Shown in pieces: positions 11,667-21,364 of a stretch of 64,000 nucleotides of DNA. The stretch covers positions 76,655 through 140,654 of the forward strand of contig JADJRI010000011.1 of the NCBI GenBank assembly GCA_016712275.1, given 5' to 3'. The notes beneath the pieces were generated by a model. That model made no database searches. It was not told the origin of the DNA and saw nothing but the letters and a program-made list of their open reading frames with translations. The position numbers and the translations under genes were made by a program. How positions within the stretch are numbered: position 1 is the stretch's first letter; each line of letters begins with the position of its first letter. This DNA is from Planctomycetota bacterium (GTDB taxonomy: Bacteria > Planctomycetota > Phycisphaerae > UBA1845 > UTPLA1).

Positions 11667-12863
11667 ATGAGCAACCGAAGCGACAATCCTGCCATCACCG
11701 TCGATCATGTATCGCGGAAATTCTCGCGCGGCGACAAGCGGCAGCCGCTTCGCGGGGCGATCGACCGCTGGTTCAAGCGCGACGTGATGTCAACACATGA
11801 CGACCTCAAGGCACACGAATTCTATGCAATTGAAGACCTCAACTTCCATGTGGCCCATGGTGAAGCCCTCGCCATCATCGGTCCCAATGGCGCAGGCAAA
11901 AGCACCACGCTCAAGCTGCTCGCCGGAATCATGCCGCCGACGCGAGGCACGCTTCGCACCTCGGGTCGCGTCTCCGCGCTGATCGAAGTCGGCGCCGGAT
12001 TTCATCCGGACCTGACCGGGCGCGAGAACATTTACCTGAACGCATCCGTGCTGGGGCTTTCCCGCACCGAAACGCGCCGAAAATTCTCGGACATTGTCGA
12101 CTTTGCCGGCATCGAGCCTTTCCTCGACACGCCGTTGAAGCGATATTCGAGCGGCATGTATGCCCGACTCGGGTTCTCGGTGGCCGTCCATACGGAACCG
12201 GAAGTGCTGCTGGTCGATGAAGTGCTCTCCGTCGGCGATCGGGTCTTTCGCGCCAAATGCATGGACCGTATGCGTTCTTTCCTTCGCAAGGGCGTCGCCA
12301 TCATTTTTGTCTCACACGATCTGACGGCCGTCATGGGATTCTGCGATCGTGCTGTTGTTCTGGACAAGGGGCGAACGACATTCACCGGGTCCGCCATCGA
12401 CGCCGTTTCCCACTATCATCACGCCTGCACGCCCTTGGACAGCGACATCGCACACGAGCGGATTCGCGTTCAACTTCGCCGGCGCGATGGCAGGACGGCG
12501 TTGTCCTTTGATTCACGCGAAAGGGTCTCCATCGAATGTGATGTACCGTACGTCAAATCAGCCGATGCACTTTTTCTGCGAATAATTCGTTTGCGTGATC
12601 AGCAGCTTGCACTCCAAACCTGCGCCACGCCCGGCGATTCGAACGGGATCGAGCAGGCAGGACCAAGCGGCCGCTCAATTCGTTTTGATGTTACGCTCAA
12701 CATCCCCCCCGCCGAATACGGTCTTCAGGTTGCATTGGCGCCATCGACAATCGACCGCAACGCAATGTCGTGGCGAACCGCAACGAAATTCATGATGCGC
12801 GGCTCTAGCACAGGCGGCGGCATCGTCGAAGTCTCGCCAACATTTGCCGTCACTGCGATGTAA
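11667..12863 (+). CDS. Polysaccharide ABC transporter ATP-binding protein (Wzt-like)
   Basis: The ATPase partner of the permease upstream. Residues 1-250 form the nucleotide-binding domain: Walker A GPNGAGKSTT, a Q-loop-region VGAGFHPDLTGRENIYLN typical of Wzt/TagH, signature YSSGMYARLGFSVA, Walker B VLLVDEVLSVGD and the H-loop FVSHD. Residues 255-398 form a beta-rich C-terminal domain like the Wzt_C glycan-recognition module, which in characterised systems binds the capped polysaccharide. The N-terminal extension (KFSRGDKRQPLRGAIDRWFK) is the usual insert of this subfamily. Confidence 0.92.
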   Translation: MSNRSDNPAITVDHVSRKFSRGDKRQPLRGAIDRWFKRDVMSTHDDLKAHEFYAIEDLNFHVAHGEALAIIGPNGAGKSTTLKLLAGIMPPTRGTLRTSGRVSALIEVGAGFHPDLTGRENIYLNASVLGLSRTETRRKFSDIVDFAGIEPFLDTPLKRYSSGMYARLGFSVAVHTEPEVLLVDEVLSVGDRVFRAKCMDRMRSFLRKGVAIIFVSHDLTAVMGFCDRAVVLDKGRTTFTGSAIDAVSHYHHACTPLDSDIAHERIRVQLRRRDGRTALSFDSRERVSIECDVPYVKSADALFLRIIRLRDQQLALQTCATPGDSNGIEQAGPSGRSIRFDVTLNIPPAEYGLQVALAPSTIDRNAMSWRTATKFMMRGSSTGGGIVEVSPTFAVTAM

Positions 12864-13038
12864 TTGGATTGCCGGCAAATTGATGAACTCCAAGAGTTCG
12901 ACAACCGCCCCTCTTGATCGCGCAGCATTAATCGCATAATTGATCGTGTATCACATCGCGCAGCGATAATCACACGGCTCGCAATAGAGCCATTGTGGTG
13001 GCACTCCTTGAGAGGGTGGATTCATAAATGGGCCGGCG

Positions 13039-13702
13039 TCATGCACATTGCATCGCGGTTTCGAGGGCTTTTTGGACTTCGGCCACGCGGGGTTCGGGGA
13101 TGCCGTAGGTGGAGATCTACGCCCAGATTTGCTCATCGCCGGCGCAGTTTTCCATTTCGACGCGCATGAAGCCGTTGTTGAGTGCGGCGACTGTTCCGGC
13201 GAATGCGCGCGGCGGCGTATTGACGGCCACCTTGCCTTGGAGCGAAAGGTTCGCGCCGGGGTTTTCGAGCCGGTAAGGGTCGCCTTCGCGGAGGTCGGCG
13301 AGTTCGCCTCGGAAGGCGCGGCCTTTGGGGCCGATGACATTCGGCATGATGGCAGCGGGCGAGCCGGTGACACTCTTTCGCACCCATGCGACGCGGCGGT
13401 CTTGGCCGGCGTGATTTTCGAGATAGTGGCGGAGGCCGCGGAGCTCGAAGGCCCAGCCTCGAGAGACGCCGTCGAATTCGTGGTCCCAGGTTTTGCCGTT
13501 GCCAAAGCCGGAATGGACGAGGCGGAGGATTGTTTTGCCGCCTTTGAATTCGAGGTGGTAATCGACGCTGACGGGGACGGGCTGGGGGGGGGAACCAGCG
13601 CTGGAGTTCTTCGGCGGTGGTGAGTGCCTTCCAGACGGCATCGACGGGGGCGTTTATTTCGATTTGCATTTCGAAGGAGCGGGTTTTGTCCATGGTTGTC
13701 AT
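13039..13702 (-). pseudogene. SRPBCC (AHSA1-like) protein, frameshifted and with a premature stop
   Basis: The product is an activator of Hsp90 ATPase 1-like (START/SRPBCC fold) protein. The N-terminus SFEMQIEINAPVDAVWKALT and the later LRLVHSGFGNGKTWDHEFDG are family hallmarks. Two lesions are seen. A run of nine G at 13584-13592 (C on the coding strand) breaks the frame; eight would restore it. An in-frame TAG at 13117-13119 lies between QIWA and ISTYGIPEPRV. The neighbouring paralogue has NNWISTYGL, so the stop replaces a tryptophan codon (TGG to TAG). Translation past it continues sensibly to a TGA at 13039. Two independent lesions favour a real pseudogene, though one could be sequence error. 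Confidence 0.75.
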
Positions 13703-13882
13703 CGCGTATTCTCCTATGATTCGAAGGCGTTATTCTCAATCGCGGCGTTTTCTCGATTCGCCCGACTCCGTTGGAGTTGGGCTAGAGCGGTTCCCGATCG
13801 CGTGGACTATGCCGAGATGAATAAAACCGTTGATTTTTCGAACAAATTTGAGGCATCGTCGTACACTGATTCGAAAACCGCT

Positions 13883-14744
13883 CTAAACGGGGGTGTTGGG
13901 CTGAGCAACATTCGACAGTAGGCGATCGAAACGTTCCTGCAATTCGGCGACGCGGGATTTTTCGAGGCCGTAGGTGGAGATCCAGTTGTTGACTTCGCGC
14001 TTGCCGAAGAGCGGGAGATCGTCGATGTGGAGGCGCCACCATGCGTCGTTTAAGTTTGTGATTGTCGCGCTAAAGTCCTTTGGGGGTGAGAGCGTGTGGG
14101 CGACGCCTTCGAGGCGGTCGCTTTGTGCCGTGGTGATGGCATATCGTTCGGTTGCGTGAGTGGGTTCGGGGTGAGTTACTTTCAGAAGGGCTTCGGGGCT
14201 CCAGAGTTTTGACCATGCTTGGGCCGGTGTGAGCGCGGGGATTGAAACGCGGCTGACAATGCAGCGGCGCGGCGTGCCGCGGTGGCGTTCGAGGTAGAGC
14301 TTCAGGCCTTGGAGTTGGAATTCCCAGCCGGCGGCGGTGGCGGCGTATTGGGCGTCCCATGAGGCATCGGCGGAGAAGCCGCTATGAACGAGGCGGAGGG
14401 GTTGTCTCGCCGCTTTTTGTTTCGAGAAAGTAGTCGACCGCCACCTGGTGCGGAATTTCAAATGAAGTGCCGGGGTGGCCGGGCAGCGCGGCGGACGTGG
14501 GTTCCAAGTAGATGAGTCGGAGGTGTTTCTCGGGTTTCCAGATGGCGATGGGGGTGTCGAACTGGTATTCGTTTTTCCATGACATCCAGATGGTGCCGCC
14601 TTCGCCGGGTTTGACGCGGGCTTCGAGGGGAAACCACTGGGTCAGCTCGTGGGCGTCGGTGAGTGCCTTCCAGACGACATCGGCCGGTGCGAGGATGAGC
14701 ACGCTGTTTTCGATGGACCGGGGTTCGTTTTTTTGCGGCGGCAT
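13883..14744 (-). CDS. SRPBCC (AHSA1-like) protein (frameshifted)
   Basis: A tandem paralogue of the gene at 13 kb, about 286 residues. It begins ENSVLILAPADVVWKALTDA (START-like first strand and helix) and continues through GTSFEIPHQVAVDYFLETKSGETT to RLVHSGFSADASWD. The join needs one base fewer in the GGGG run at 14398-14401. The C-terminal third carries a second domain-like stretch ending in LFGKREVNNWISTYGLEKSRV. It starts four bases after the extended arsR reading frame, so the two are translationally coupled. ArsR plus SRPBCC operons are common in Planctomycetota; ligand and role are unknown. Confidence 0.8.
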
Positions 14745-14747
14745 GGG

Positions 14748-15381
14748 TTACTCCATTCGCGTGGATGTCGCTTTGTTATCAGTGTCGCCATCTTCGTTTT
14801 TGGTGATCGCGGGATACGCCGAGGTTGAAATGGAAGAGGCGGCCGTCGGGGGCGGCGTCGTTGTGGTATTTCGCGGTGAGGCGCGCCACTTCGTTGGCCA
14901 GTTCTTCGGTGAAGCTGGCGCGGTCGGCCGGCGTTGCGAAGCGGATGTCGGTTTGCAGGTTGAATGTGGCGAGCGGTTTGCCCGCTTTGTCGGCGCGATG
15001 CTGAAGGACGGCAAGGTCGCGAATTGTCTTGGCGGCGAGGGCGACCATGTAGGAGGCGGAAAAGCGGTCGGGAATGCGCGCGGGGTCGCTGGCCATTGCG
15101 CCAAGGGCATCGGGGCTGATGAGATAGGAGCGGGCGGTGGCGCGGACGATGCGTTCGATGCAGTTGCCCTTTTTCTTTTTGCCGACCTGTTCGACGAAGC
15201 CGGCTTTTTGGAGCGCGCGCAGGTGGTAGTTAATTTTCTGGCGGGGGAGGGACATATCGCGTGCCAGGGAGCTGGCAGAGCCGGGGTCGGCTAGGCGTTC
15301 GAGGAGTTTCAGGCGGAGGGGATCTAAAAGAGCGGCGGCTTGGGTTGGGCCTTTGACGAGTTGGATGGCGGTGGCGAGCAT
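14748..15381 (-). CDS. ArsR-family winged-helix transcriptional regulator
   Basis: About 210 residues. Residues 15-85 form a winged helix: LDPLRLKLLERLADPGSASSLARDM, recognition helix PRQKINYHLRALQKAGF, and wing EQVGKKKKGNCIERI. The remainder is an uncharacterised ligand-binding or dimerisation region. The plain frame ends at 14779 with NLGVSRDHQ, but shifting near 14812 gives NLG(A)YPAITKNED and a stop at 14748, right at the start of the SRPBCC gene. That fits the common family ending and the loss of a CG dinucleotide. It probably represses its own operon; a good promoter lies 37 bases upstream of the start. Confidence 0.85.
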
Positions 15382-15417
15382 GGGTCTCTCGGATCGCTTT
15401 GTGTGATTATGAGGGTC

Positions 15418-15446
15418 AGTGTATTTCCGACAGTATTATTTGTCAA
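15418..15446 (-). promoter_or_regulatory. Predicted sigma70 promoter for the arsR operon
   Basis: Minus-strand TTGACA (15441-15446) and TACACT (15418-15423) are separated by exactly 17 bases and lie just upstream of the arsR start. The flanking DNA (15424-15500) is AT-rich, unlike most of the window. The rest of the gap to 15608 holds only a GCCCC/GGGGC hairpin near 15552-15565, possibly the end of the E1 transcript. Confidence 0.6.
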
Positions 15447-15608
15447 GACATACTAATATTTCTAACAAGCAATTTATAAAGCGATACAGGACAATTGTTT
15501 ATAGTCGGAATATGGCCGGAGAATGAGTCCGCGCTAATCGGAATTGGCCCTGCCCCTATCGGGGCTGGGGCTGACCGGGTCTGCGCAATTCGGTCGCTGC
15601 TCCAGACA

Positions 15609-17884
15609 TTATGCGCGCACTGTGCGGTGTGGCTTTAACGATTGATGCTCGCCCACCATTTCAAGTGCCATGTTGAAGACATCTTCTTCGCTGGGCAAAA
15701 CCAGATTTGCTGCAGGTCCGAGGGGAATGTAGGTGTCGTCGCCGACGATGCGTTTGATGGGGAGCGGGGATTCGAGGTGTTCGACGAGGCCCATGGTGAT
15801 GGCTTCGGAGATGCCGCCGCTACGCCGACCTTCGTCGACAATGAGAATGCGGCCGCACGCCTCGGCGTGCTGTGCGATGGCTTCGTGGTTGATTAGGGCG
15901 ATCCACCGCATATCGAGCACGCGAGCCTCGATGTTGTGCTCATCGCGCAGGCGCTTGGCCGCTCGGAGCGAGAAAAGGACGCCGTTGCCGTAGGTGACGA
16001 TAAGAATGTCGCTGGCGTCGGGTTCGTAGATGCGCACTTCGCCGAGGGGGATAGCGTGCTGCGGGCCGGGGTAGGTGAATTGCCACTGGCCGTCGCCGTC
16101 GGCGTAGAGGTCTTTGGTCATGTAGAGGGCGATGGGTTCGAGGAAGGCGACCACGCGGCCGTCGATGCGGGCGAGGGCGGCGCAGGTTTTGATCATGCCG
16201 GCGGCGTCGTCGCCGCGCGAGGGGCAGGCGATGACGAGGCCGGGGATATCGCGGAGAGCAGTGAAGCTGTTGTCGTTGTGGAAGTGGCCGCCAAAGCCTT
16301 TTTGATAGCCGAGGGAGGCGATGCGGACGACCATGGGGTTTTTGAATTGGTTGTTGGAGAAGTATTGGAGCGAGCAGGCTTCGCCGCGGATTTGGTCGCA
16401 GGCGTTGTGGAAGTAGGCGAGGTATTGGATTTCGGGGAAGGGGAGCATGCCCATGTAGCCCATGCCCTGGGCGAGGCCGAGGATAGTTTGCTCGTCGAGA
16501 AGCGTGTTGAAGCAGCGCGAGGCTTTGAAGGTTTTTTGCAGGTTGTTGGTGACGAAGTATACGCCGCCGCGATGGCCGACGTCTTCGCCGAAGACGACCA
16601 TTTCGGGGTATTTGACCATGAGGTCGTGCATGGCGCTGTTGATGTTGACGGCGAGGTGGCGGGGTTCCAGTTTCTCAGGGAGCTTCGATTCGTCGCCGAA
16701 TGCGACGACGCGTTTGCCAGTGTCGATGGGGCGTGTGGCTTCGGCGTTTACTTTCTCAGGGTGATAGGGGGCGAGTGGGCCCATGACGTCTTCTTTGGAG
16801 GAGAGACGCGGGCGTGTCACTACGACTTCGGCGGCTTGGGTTACGCGATGCCTAAGGGCTTCGTATTTTTCGAGGATTTCTTCGGCGGTCATGAGGCCGA
16901 GGCGCATGACGATGCGGGCGGATTCGAGGAGGGGGTCGAGCGATTCGGTGGCTTCGATTTCCTCGAAGGTGTGGTATACGTGTTCCGGGTCGGTGCCGGC
17001 GTGGCCGAGCATGCGGATTGTTTTCAGGTGGAGGAAGACGGGGAGCGTTGCGTGCGGCAGTGGGCGACGGCCTGGCGTGTCACTTCGTAGGCATTGATAA
17101 GGTCGCGGCCGTCAGCTTTGAAATAGGTGAGCGGCGGCCAGTTGCTGTAGTTGTTTTCGACCCAGTTTGTTGGCGTTCGCACACTGATGCCGATGCCGTT
17201 GTCTTCGCAGACAAAGAGGACGGGGACGGGAAGTTTTTGGAATGCGGCCCAGCGGGCGGCGTTGAACGCGCCGATGGCGGTCGAGTGGTTGGTGCTGGCG
17301 TCGCCGAAACTGCAGACGGAAATGCTGTCGTTTGGAATCGGCAGTTTCGAACCGAGTTGTTTGCTTCTGGCGATGGCGATTGCAGTGCCGACGGCTTTCG
17401 GCAACTGGCTGGCGATTGTGCTGGTCTGGGGAAGGACCCAGAGGGGCGCGCTGCCCCAGACTTTGTGGCGGCCATTGGAGATCGGGTCTTCCTTGCTGGC
17501 GGCTTGTGACAGGACGGTGTCATAGATCATGTCGATGTCGGGTATGAACCTTGCCCGTTCGAGCATGAATGCGCAGCTGCGATAATGGAGGAAAGCCGGG
17601 TCGGTGTGGCGGGTGAGGCGGCCGACGACGGCATTGCCTTCATGGCCGGCGCTGCCGATGGTGTAGAAAGCGGCATTCTTGGCGCGAAGGACTCGGGCGA
17701 TGAGATCGAGGTGGCGCGTGGCCATTTGCGATTCGAACAGTTCGAGGAGATCGCGGCCGGTCATGGGCGAACCGTCGCTCACCGGGGCGTCAGGCGTTAG
17801 GTGATCCGCGGGTTCCTCGCTCCAGTTTTTGAGGAGTGAGACAAACGCCTTGTCGACGATTTCGCTGCGAATGTACTTGGACAT
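15609..17884 (-). CDS. Fused alpha/beta E1 component of a 2-oxo acid dehydrogenase (frameshifted)
   Basis: Thiamine-diphosphate-dependent decarboxylase of pyruvate or branched-chain 2-oxo acids, about 758 residues. The first 285 residues are the alpha part (RVLRAKNAAFYTIGSAGHEG, the ThDP motif region CSFGDASTNHSTAIGAFN, and VCEDNGIGISV). The rest is the beta part (VVFGEDVGHRGGVYFVT, EIQYLAYFHNACDQIRGEA, LDMRWIALIN). The frame must change near 17040: the alpha frame would end in HCRTQRSPSSST, whereas the shifted frame reads ATLPVFLHLKTIRMLGHAGTDP, a typical alpha C-terminus leading straight into beta. Fused E1 proteins of this kind are known in Bacteroidetes and Planctomycetota. No E2 or E3 is next to it, so the complex is encoded elsewhere. 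Confidence 0.87.
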
Positions 17885-18045
17885 GAAGGCAGATTACCTG
17901 CGCGACGCGCGGCGCGTCAAAAGAGTCCGGCGGTGGCTGGATCGCACGATCCAATGGCCGCATGAATGGATGGGATTCCGCTCATCCGCAATCTGGATAT
18001 CGGAGCGATGGACGGCTGGGTTGATGAATTGAAGGCCGCAGCTCG

Positions 18046-19101
18046 TCAGGGGCCGATCTTCGTTCCCGGCACGATTCCGAATTGGGAAATGACGTCCGGC
18101 AGGACGTTGCCCGGATCGAGGGTGGAGTTCTGCGGCAGCCATTTGTGGGGGTTGGAGGCTTCAAGATCGCCCATGGTCTCGACGTGGCCGTCGTAGAAGC
18201 CGGCGTTGAATCGGAAAGCATTGGCCTTCGCGCCTGGCGCAGGATCGCCGTTCGAATGTCGAAAGGCATACACCCGGGCATCGACAGAACCGGATCCGCC
18301 GTTGCCCGGCGATCTGGATCGATCCCACGACTTGCTGCCTGCCGAGGTGCCTTGGAACGGCGCGCTGTCTGCAAATGTTCCGCCCCATTGTCCGCCGGCG
18401 GTCAGATCATAATCCGGCGGCGTGTCGCCATCGGAGTATCGCGCGCCGTCTGCCACCATAATTTTGTTCGCTGGCGATCCGATGCGGGTGAACGAAGGCT
18501 TCCACTCGAGCGGCAGCTTCACCTCGAAAATATTGTTGTACCAACTGAAACCGGCCTGCGTATCGGCCGGGACGCCGGCCTGTGAGCCGCTCGATGCGCG
18601 AACCCACAATTGATAACGAGACATGTTGTAACTGACCATGGGGCCGACGCCCGCGTTAATGCCGGAGAAATGCGAGGCCAGAAATTTGTTTGAAGCACAA
18701 AGGAACTGCGCCTCGCCGCGAAGGCGATTGAAACGTTTTTTAAGGCCTTCCTGATCGCCCTGATCCGGGAATTCAAAGCCGAGGCCCATTTGCCTTTCGA
18801 GGGGGCCGAGAAAGTCGTATCGCTGAACGGATTGACCGTAGGCAATGGCCGCGCCGGCGAGATATGCGCCGGAGCCGCCGGGCGCGCCTGGGATCCAATC
18901 GTCGTTGTCTCCGGCATACTGAATGGCGCCGACCGCGATCGATCGCACACCCGTCATGCACTTGACTTTTTGTCCGACGCGCCGCGCGCTGGAAAGGGCA
19001 GGAAGCAAAATCGATATCAACAGGGCGATGATCGCGATCACGACCAACAGTTCGATGAGCGTAAAGGCTCGGACCGATTTGGATGGATTTTTTCTTGGCA
19101 T
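18046..19101 (-). CDS. Prepilin-type protein with N-terminal methylation motif
   Basis: About 351 residues. The start MPRKNPSKSVRAFTLIELLVVIAI contains the type IV prepilin/pseudopilin cleavage motif (A|FTLIELLVVIAII) and hydrophobic helix. The body is a beta-rich periplasmic domain with DNDDWIPGAPGG and a C-terminal FNAGFYDGHVETMGDLE, the DGH signature seen in the large planctomycetal prepilin families. The ATG at 19101 follows AAGG; a TTG at 19107 is possible. Likely substrate of a type II secretion or pseudopilus system. It is the second gene after a zinc-ribbon membrane protein, 54 bases downstream. Confidence 0.9.
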   Translation of the reverse strand: MPRKNPSKSVRAFTLIELLVVIAIIALLISILLPALSSARRVGQKVKCMTGVRSIAVGAIQYAGDNDDWIPGAPGGSGAYLAGAAIAYGQSVQRYDFLGPLERQMGLGFEFPDQGDQEGLKKRFNRLRGEAQFLCASNKFLASHFSGINAGVGPMVSYNMSRYQLWVRASSGSQAGVPADTQAGFSWYNNIFEVKLPLEWKPSFTRIGSPANKIMVADGARYSDGDTPPDYDLTAGGQWGGTFADSAPFQGTSAGSKSWDRSRSPGNGGSGSVDARVYAFRHSNGDPAPGAKANAFRFNAGFYDGHVETMGDLEASNPHKWLPQNSTLDPGNVLPDVISQFGIVPGTKIGP

Positions 19102-19155
19102 GGTCAATTACCTTACCGTTTCCCAAATATAACTGGATCAGTTCGAAACGCGGGC

Positions 19156-19633
19156 TTATTGATCGCGATTTTCAGCATCTTCTTCGTCCGACGATGATTC
19201 CGAGCTACCGCCATTGGCACGATCTATGTCGTCCTGCTTCGGCTTCTTGTTGTGACCGACCACCCTGCGTCCGCAGTCTGGGCAGAAGGTCTCTTCGAAG
19301 GTTGACGGATCAATTCTATTTTTCAATACGACCAGCGTCGGCTTGTCGAGCAGGATCCATTTGCCGTTCGAGTCTTTACCCCAGTAGCAGGCTTCCGCTT
19401 GATAGCCTGTGAGACCCCGAGCGCGCCTTGATCGGTTCCATATCGCCGTCCCTTAGAGTGTAATGGAACGGCTCGCCGGTTGCGATGTCCACGAAGTTCC
19501 GGGTTGCCGCATTATGAGCTGCATCGGACCCACCCATCTGAAAGTAGGCCACCAGCCCCGCCGAGATCAGCAGCAAGACGGCAACGGCAAGCTTGATCGA
19601 TTTGGCACGATTTCCTGAATCATCCTGTCGCAA
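19156..19633 (-). CDS. Membrane-anchored zinc-ribbon protein (frameshifted)
   Basis: About 160 residues. One N-terminal transmembrane helix (IKLAVAVLLLISAGLVAYF), then a domain with FVDIATGEPFHYTL, ACYWGKDSNGKWILLDKPTL and one CxxC knuckle (TFCPDCGRRVVGHNKKPK), and an acidic Ser/Glu tail. The frame shifts between about 19395 and 19425; only the shifted frame contains the CPDCGR knuckle. It is encoded directly upstream of the prepilin-like gene. I recall similar ACYW...CPDCGR small proteins beside prepilin genes in other planctomycetes, so a linked function in pseudopilin assembly is plausible but unproven. Confidence 0.7.
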
Positions 19634-20197
19634 GCGATTCTCCCCTTGATCCGCCGCAAGACCGGTAGTGCAAAGCCTTTGTGCGCATAGCGGGCCTGCC
19701 GATTCCGACGACGTTTTTTGAGTTTTTCGGTATCAGCTCACGGACATAGTGTCACGCTCTTAGGCATTGGTTTCAAGGCGGAAATGTTAATTCGCGCATA
19801 AGTTGTTAAGAGCTTTTGCGATAGGTCTTTACGTGGTGTCTGTTTATGTGAATTTTAGAAGTCCGATATTTGCCAAGGGTTTGCGCCCATTCTGACGGGG
19901 CATTGAGGTTCCGAAAAAATGTGGCAGAATCGTCAAGGGTCGCGCGATTCGATTTCGTTTAGCTCGGTAGAGGCATTCGATCCACAGCTTGTCCATATTT
20001 GGGTACGCGGAATGTTTGATACGGACGAACAGCCGGGGGCGGCTGAACCACTTCACTGTGCCACATCAGACGATACGAGTACCCATGTTCGCAAATTGCT
20101 GGACGGGAATTCCCTCGTGCATTACAAACCCGCTCAGTCAACACAGTGTTGCGTGAAAATACTGACCTGACGCACCTCGCCTATGGAGATCGATCAA
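19634..20197. other. Intergenic region without a gene
   Basis: This 560-base stretch between divergent transcripts contains palindromic element copy D (20001-20085). I see no convincing coding sequence, RNA gene or terminator in the rest. It must hold the promoters for the zinc-ribbon gene (leftward) and the lipoprotein gene (rightward). Confidence 0.6.
20001..20085. repeat. Dispersed palindromic element, copy D
   Basis: Bounded by GGGTAC (20001) and GTACCC (to 20085). Its minus strand reads GAAGTGGTTCAGCCGCCCCC then GGCTGTTCGTCCGTATCAAACATTCC, aligned with the core of the copies near 6.4, 25.9 and 48.0 kb but more diverged in the TGTGGAATTT part. Confidence 0.55.
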
Positions 20198-21282
20198 ATG
20201 AAGCGATTCAAGACACTTGGTTTGAGACTTTTGGCCGTTCCGGTGTGCCTCGTCCTGATGGGCGCGGAGTGCCCCAACAACAACAACGGCAACAACAACA
20301 ATAACAATAACAACAACGGTAATAACAATAACAACACGAACGACAACGTCGGACGTCTCTTTGTCGTGAACAACGCGACGAGCGTGTCGAGCTTTGCCGC
20401 CGATGCCAATGGCGATGTGGCGCCGCTGACCGAACTGCCCACAGCGCATCGACCGATTTGTTTCAGCCTCGCGCCATCATGGTGACCAAGGAAAATGTTC
20501 TGCTCGTCGGCCGGCAGAACGGCGGCGTTACTTCGCACATCAATGCCCTGACCGCGACGGACGCCACGCTTGCGACTCGAATTACAGAAGGAACGGATTC
20601 GAAGCTGGAAGCGCCGATCTCCTTTGCCTATGACCAGGCGAACGACACACTGTATGTCGGCAACATCAATGCGGATGAAGGAATACTTGTGTTTAATAAT
20701 GTATCGATGTCGACGTTTACCGGCGATCTTATTCCCGACGGGAAATTTAATCCCGATGATCGCTCGCCGACCAACACCACGGATATGACCATCGATGCCA
20801 TGTGGCCCGATTCGGACGGCGTGCTCTATGTGTCCGATACATCCGGATTGAATGTCAATCGAAGTCGCGTCTTGATCTTCAAGACTCCCGGAACCGCCAG
20901 CGGCGAAACAGTGCCGGACGGCATTTTGGAAAGCATGGACTGGGCCAACATCGAGGACATCGCGGTTGATACGCTTGGCAACCTTTACATTGTGGATGGC
21001 ACTGAGACCATCAAGCGCGTCGATGATGCCCAGAATCAAACCGGAAATGTAACGCCCGACGTGGTCCTGACGGTGCCGGGCAGCCTCGTTGATCTGGCCG
21101 GAATCACCATCACGTCGGAAAACGTTTGCTATGTGGCCGACATGGGCAACGACGAGATTCACTCGATTCTGAATATCGATACGCTGGCAACCAGCACGAT
21201 CACGCCGGCCACGACGATCAGCGGAAACGACACGGGCCTGTTCACGCCGCGTCAGCTTTGGTTTGTCGAGGATGTCGACTGA
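20198..21282 (+). CDS. Asn-rich lipoprotein with beta-propeller-like body (frameshifted)
   Basis: Starts at ATG 20198 (GGAG 11 bases upstream) with a lipoprotein signal peptide ending LVLMGAEC; the cysteine would be lipidated. Immediately after lies a linker of almost only asparagine and glycine, encoded by an AAC/AAT microsatellite (20273-20340). The remaining 320 residues have repeated strands such as NDTLYVGNINADEG, GVLYVSDTSGLN, GNLYIVDGTETI and NVCYVADMGNDEI, spaced like blades of an NHL- or SMP-30-type propeller. A frame change near 20430-20455 joins ELPT to STDLFQPRAIM. It ends at a strong terminator. Surface exposure on a flexible tether is likely; ligand unknown. Confidence 0.75.
20273..20340. 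repeat. AAC/AAT trinucleotide microsatellite
   Basis: A nearly pure run of AAC and AAT codons with a few GGC/GGT, coding for an Asn/Gly linker. Such tracts can change length by slippage in steps of three bases without breaking the frame. Confidence 0.85.
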
Positions 21283-21319
21283 TCGGTATTGATTTCGGTC
21301 TAAATGTCATAAACGTTTT

Positions 21320-21364
21320 GAAACAGGGGCGGTGCTTCAAACAGAGGCGCCGCCCCTTTGTTTC
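21320..21364. terminator. Strong intrinsic terminator between converging genes
   Basis: GAAACAGGGGCGG pairs with CCGCCCCTTTGTTTC (two extra T bulged). It lies between the lipoprotein gene and the stop of the converging LOG gene, and can act on both strands because each arm is flanked by A/T-rich sequence. Confidence 0.8.

Noticed and set aside
13117..13119. In-frame TAG as a recoded amino acid (such as pyrrolysine)
   Set aside because: The paralogue has Trp at this place and no pyrrolysine genes are seen; a point mutation of TGG is simpler.
15936..17090. Plus-strand ORF of 384 codons opposite the E1 gene
   Set aside because: The sense strand encodes a clearly conserved enzyme; the antisense product is Val/Ala/Glu-rich and matches no family.
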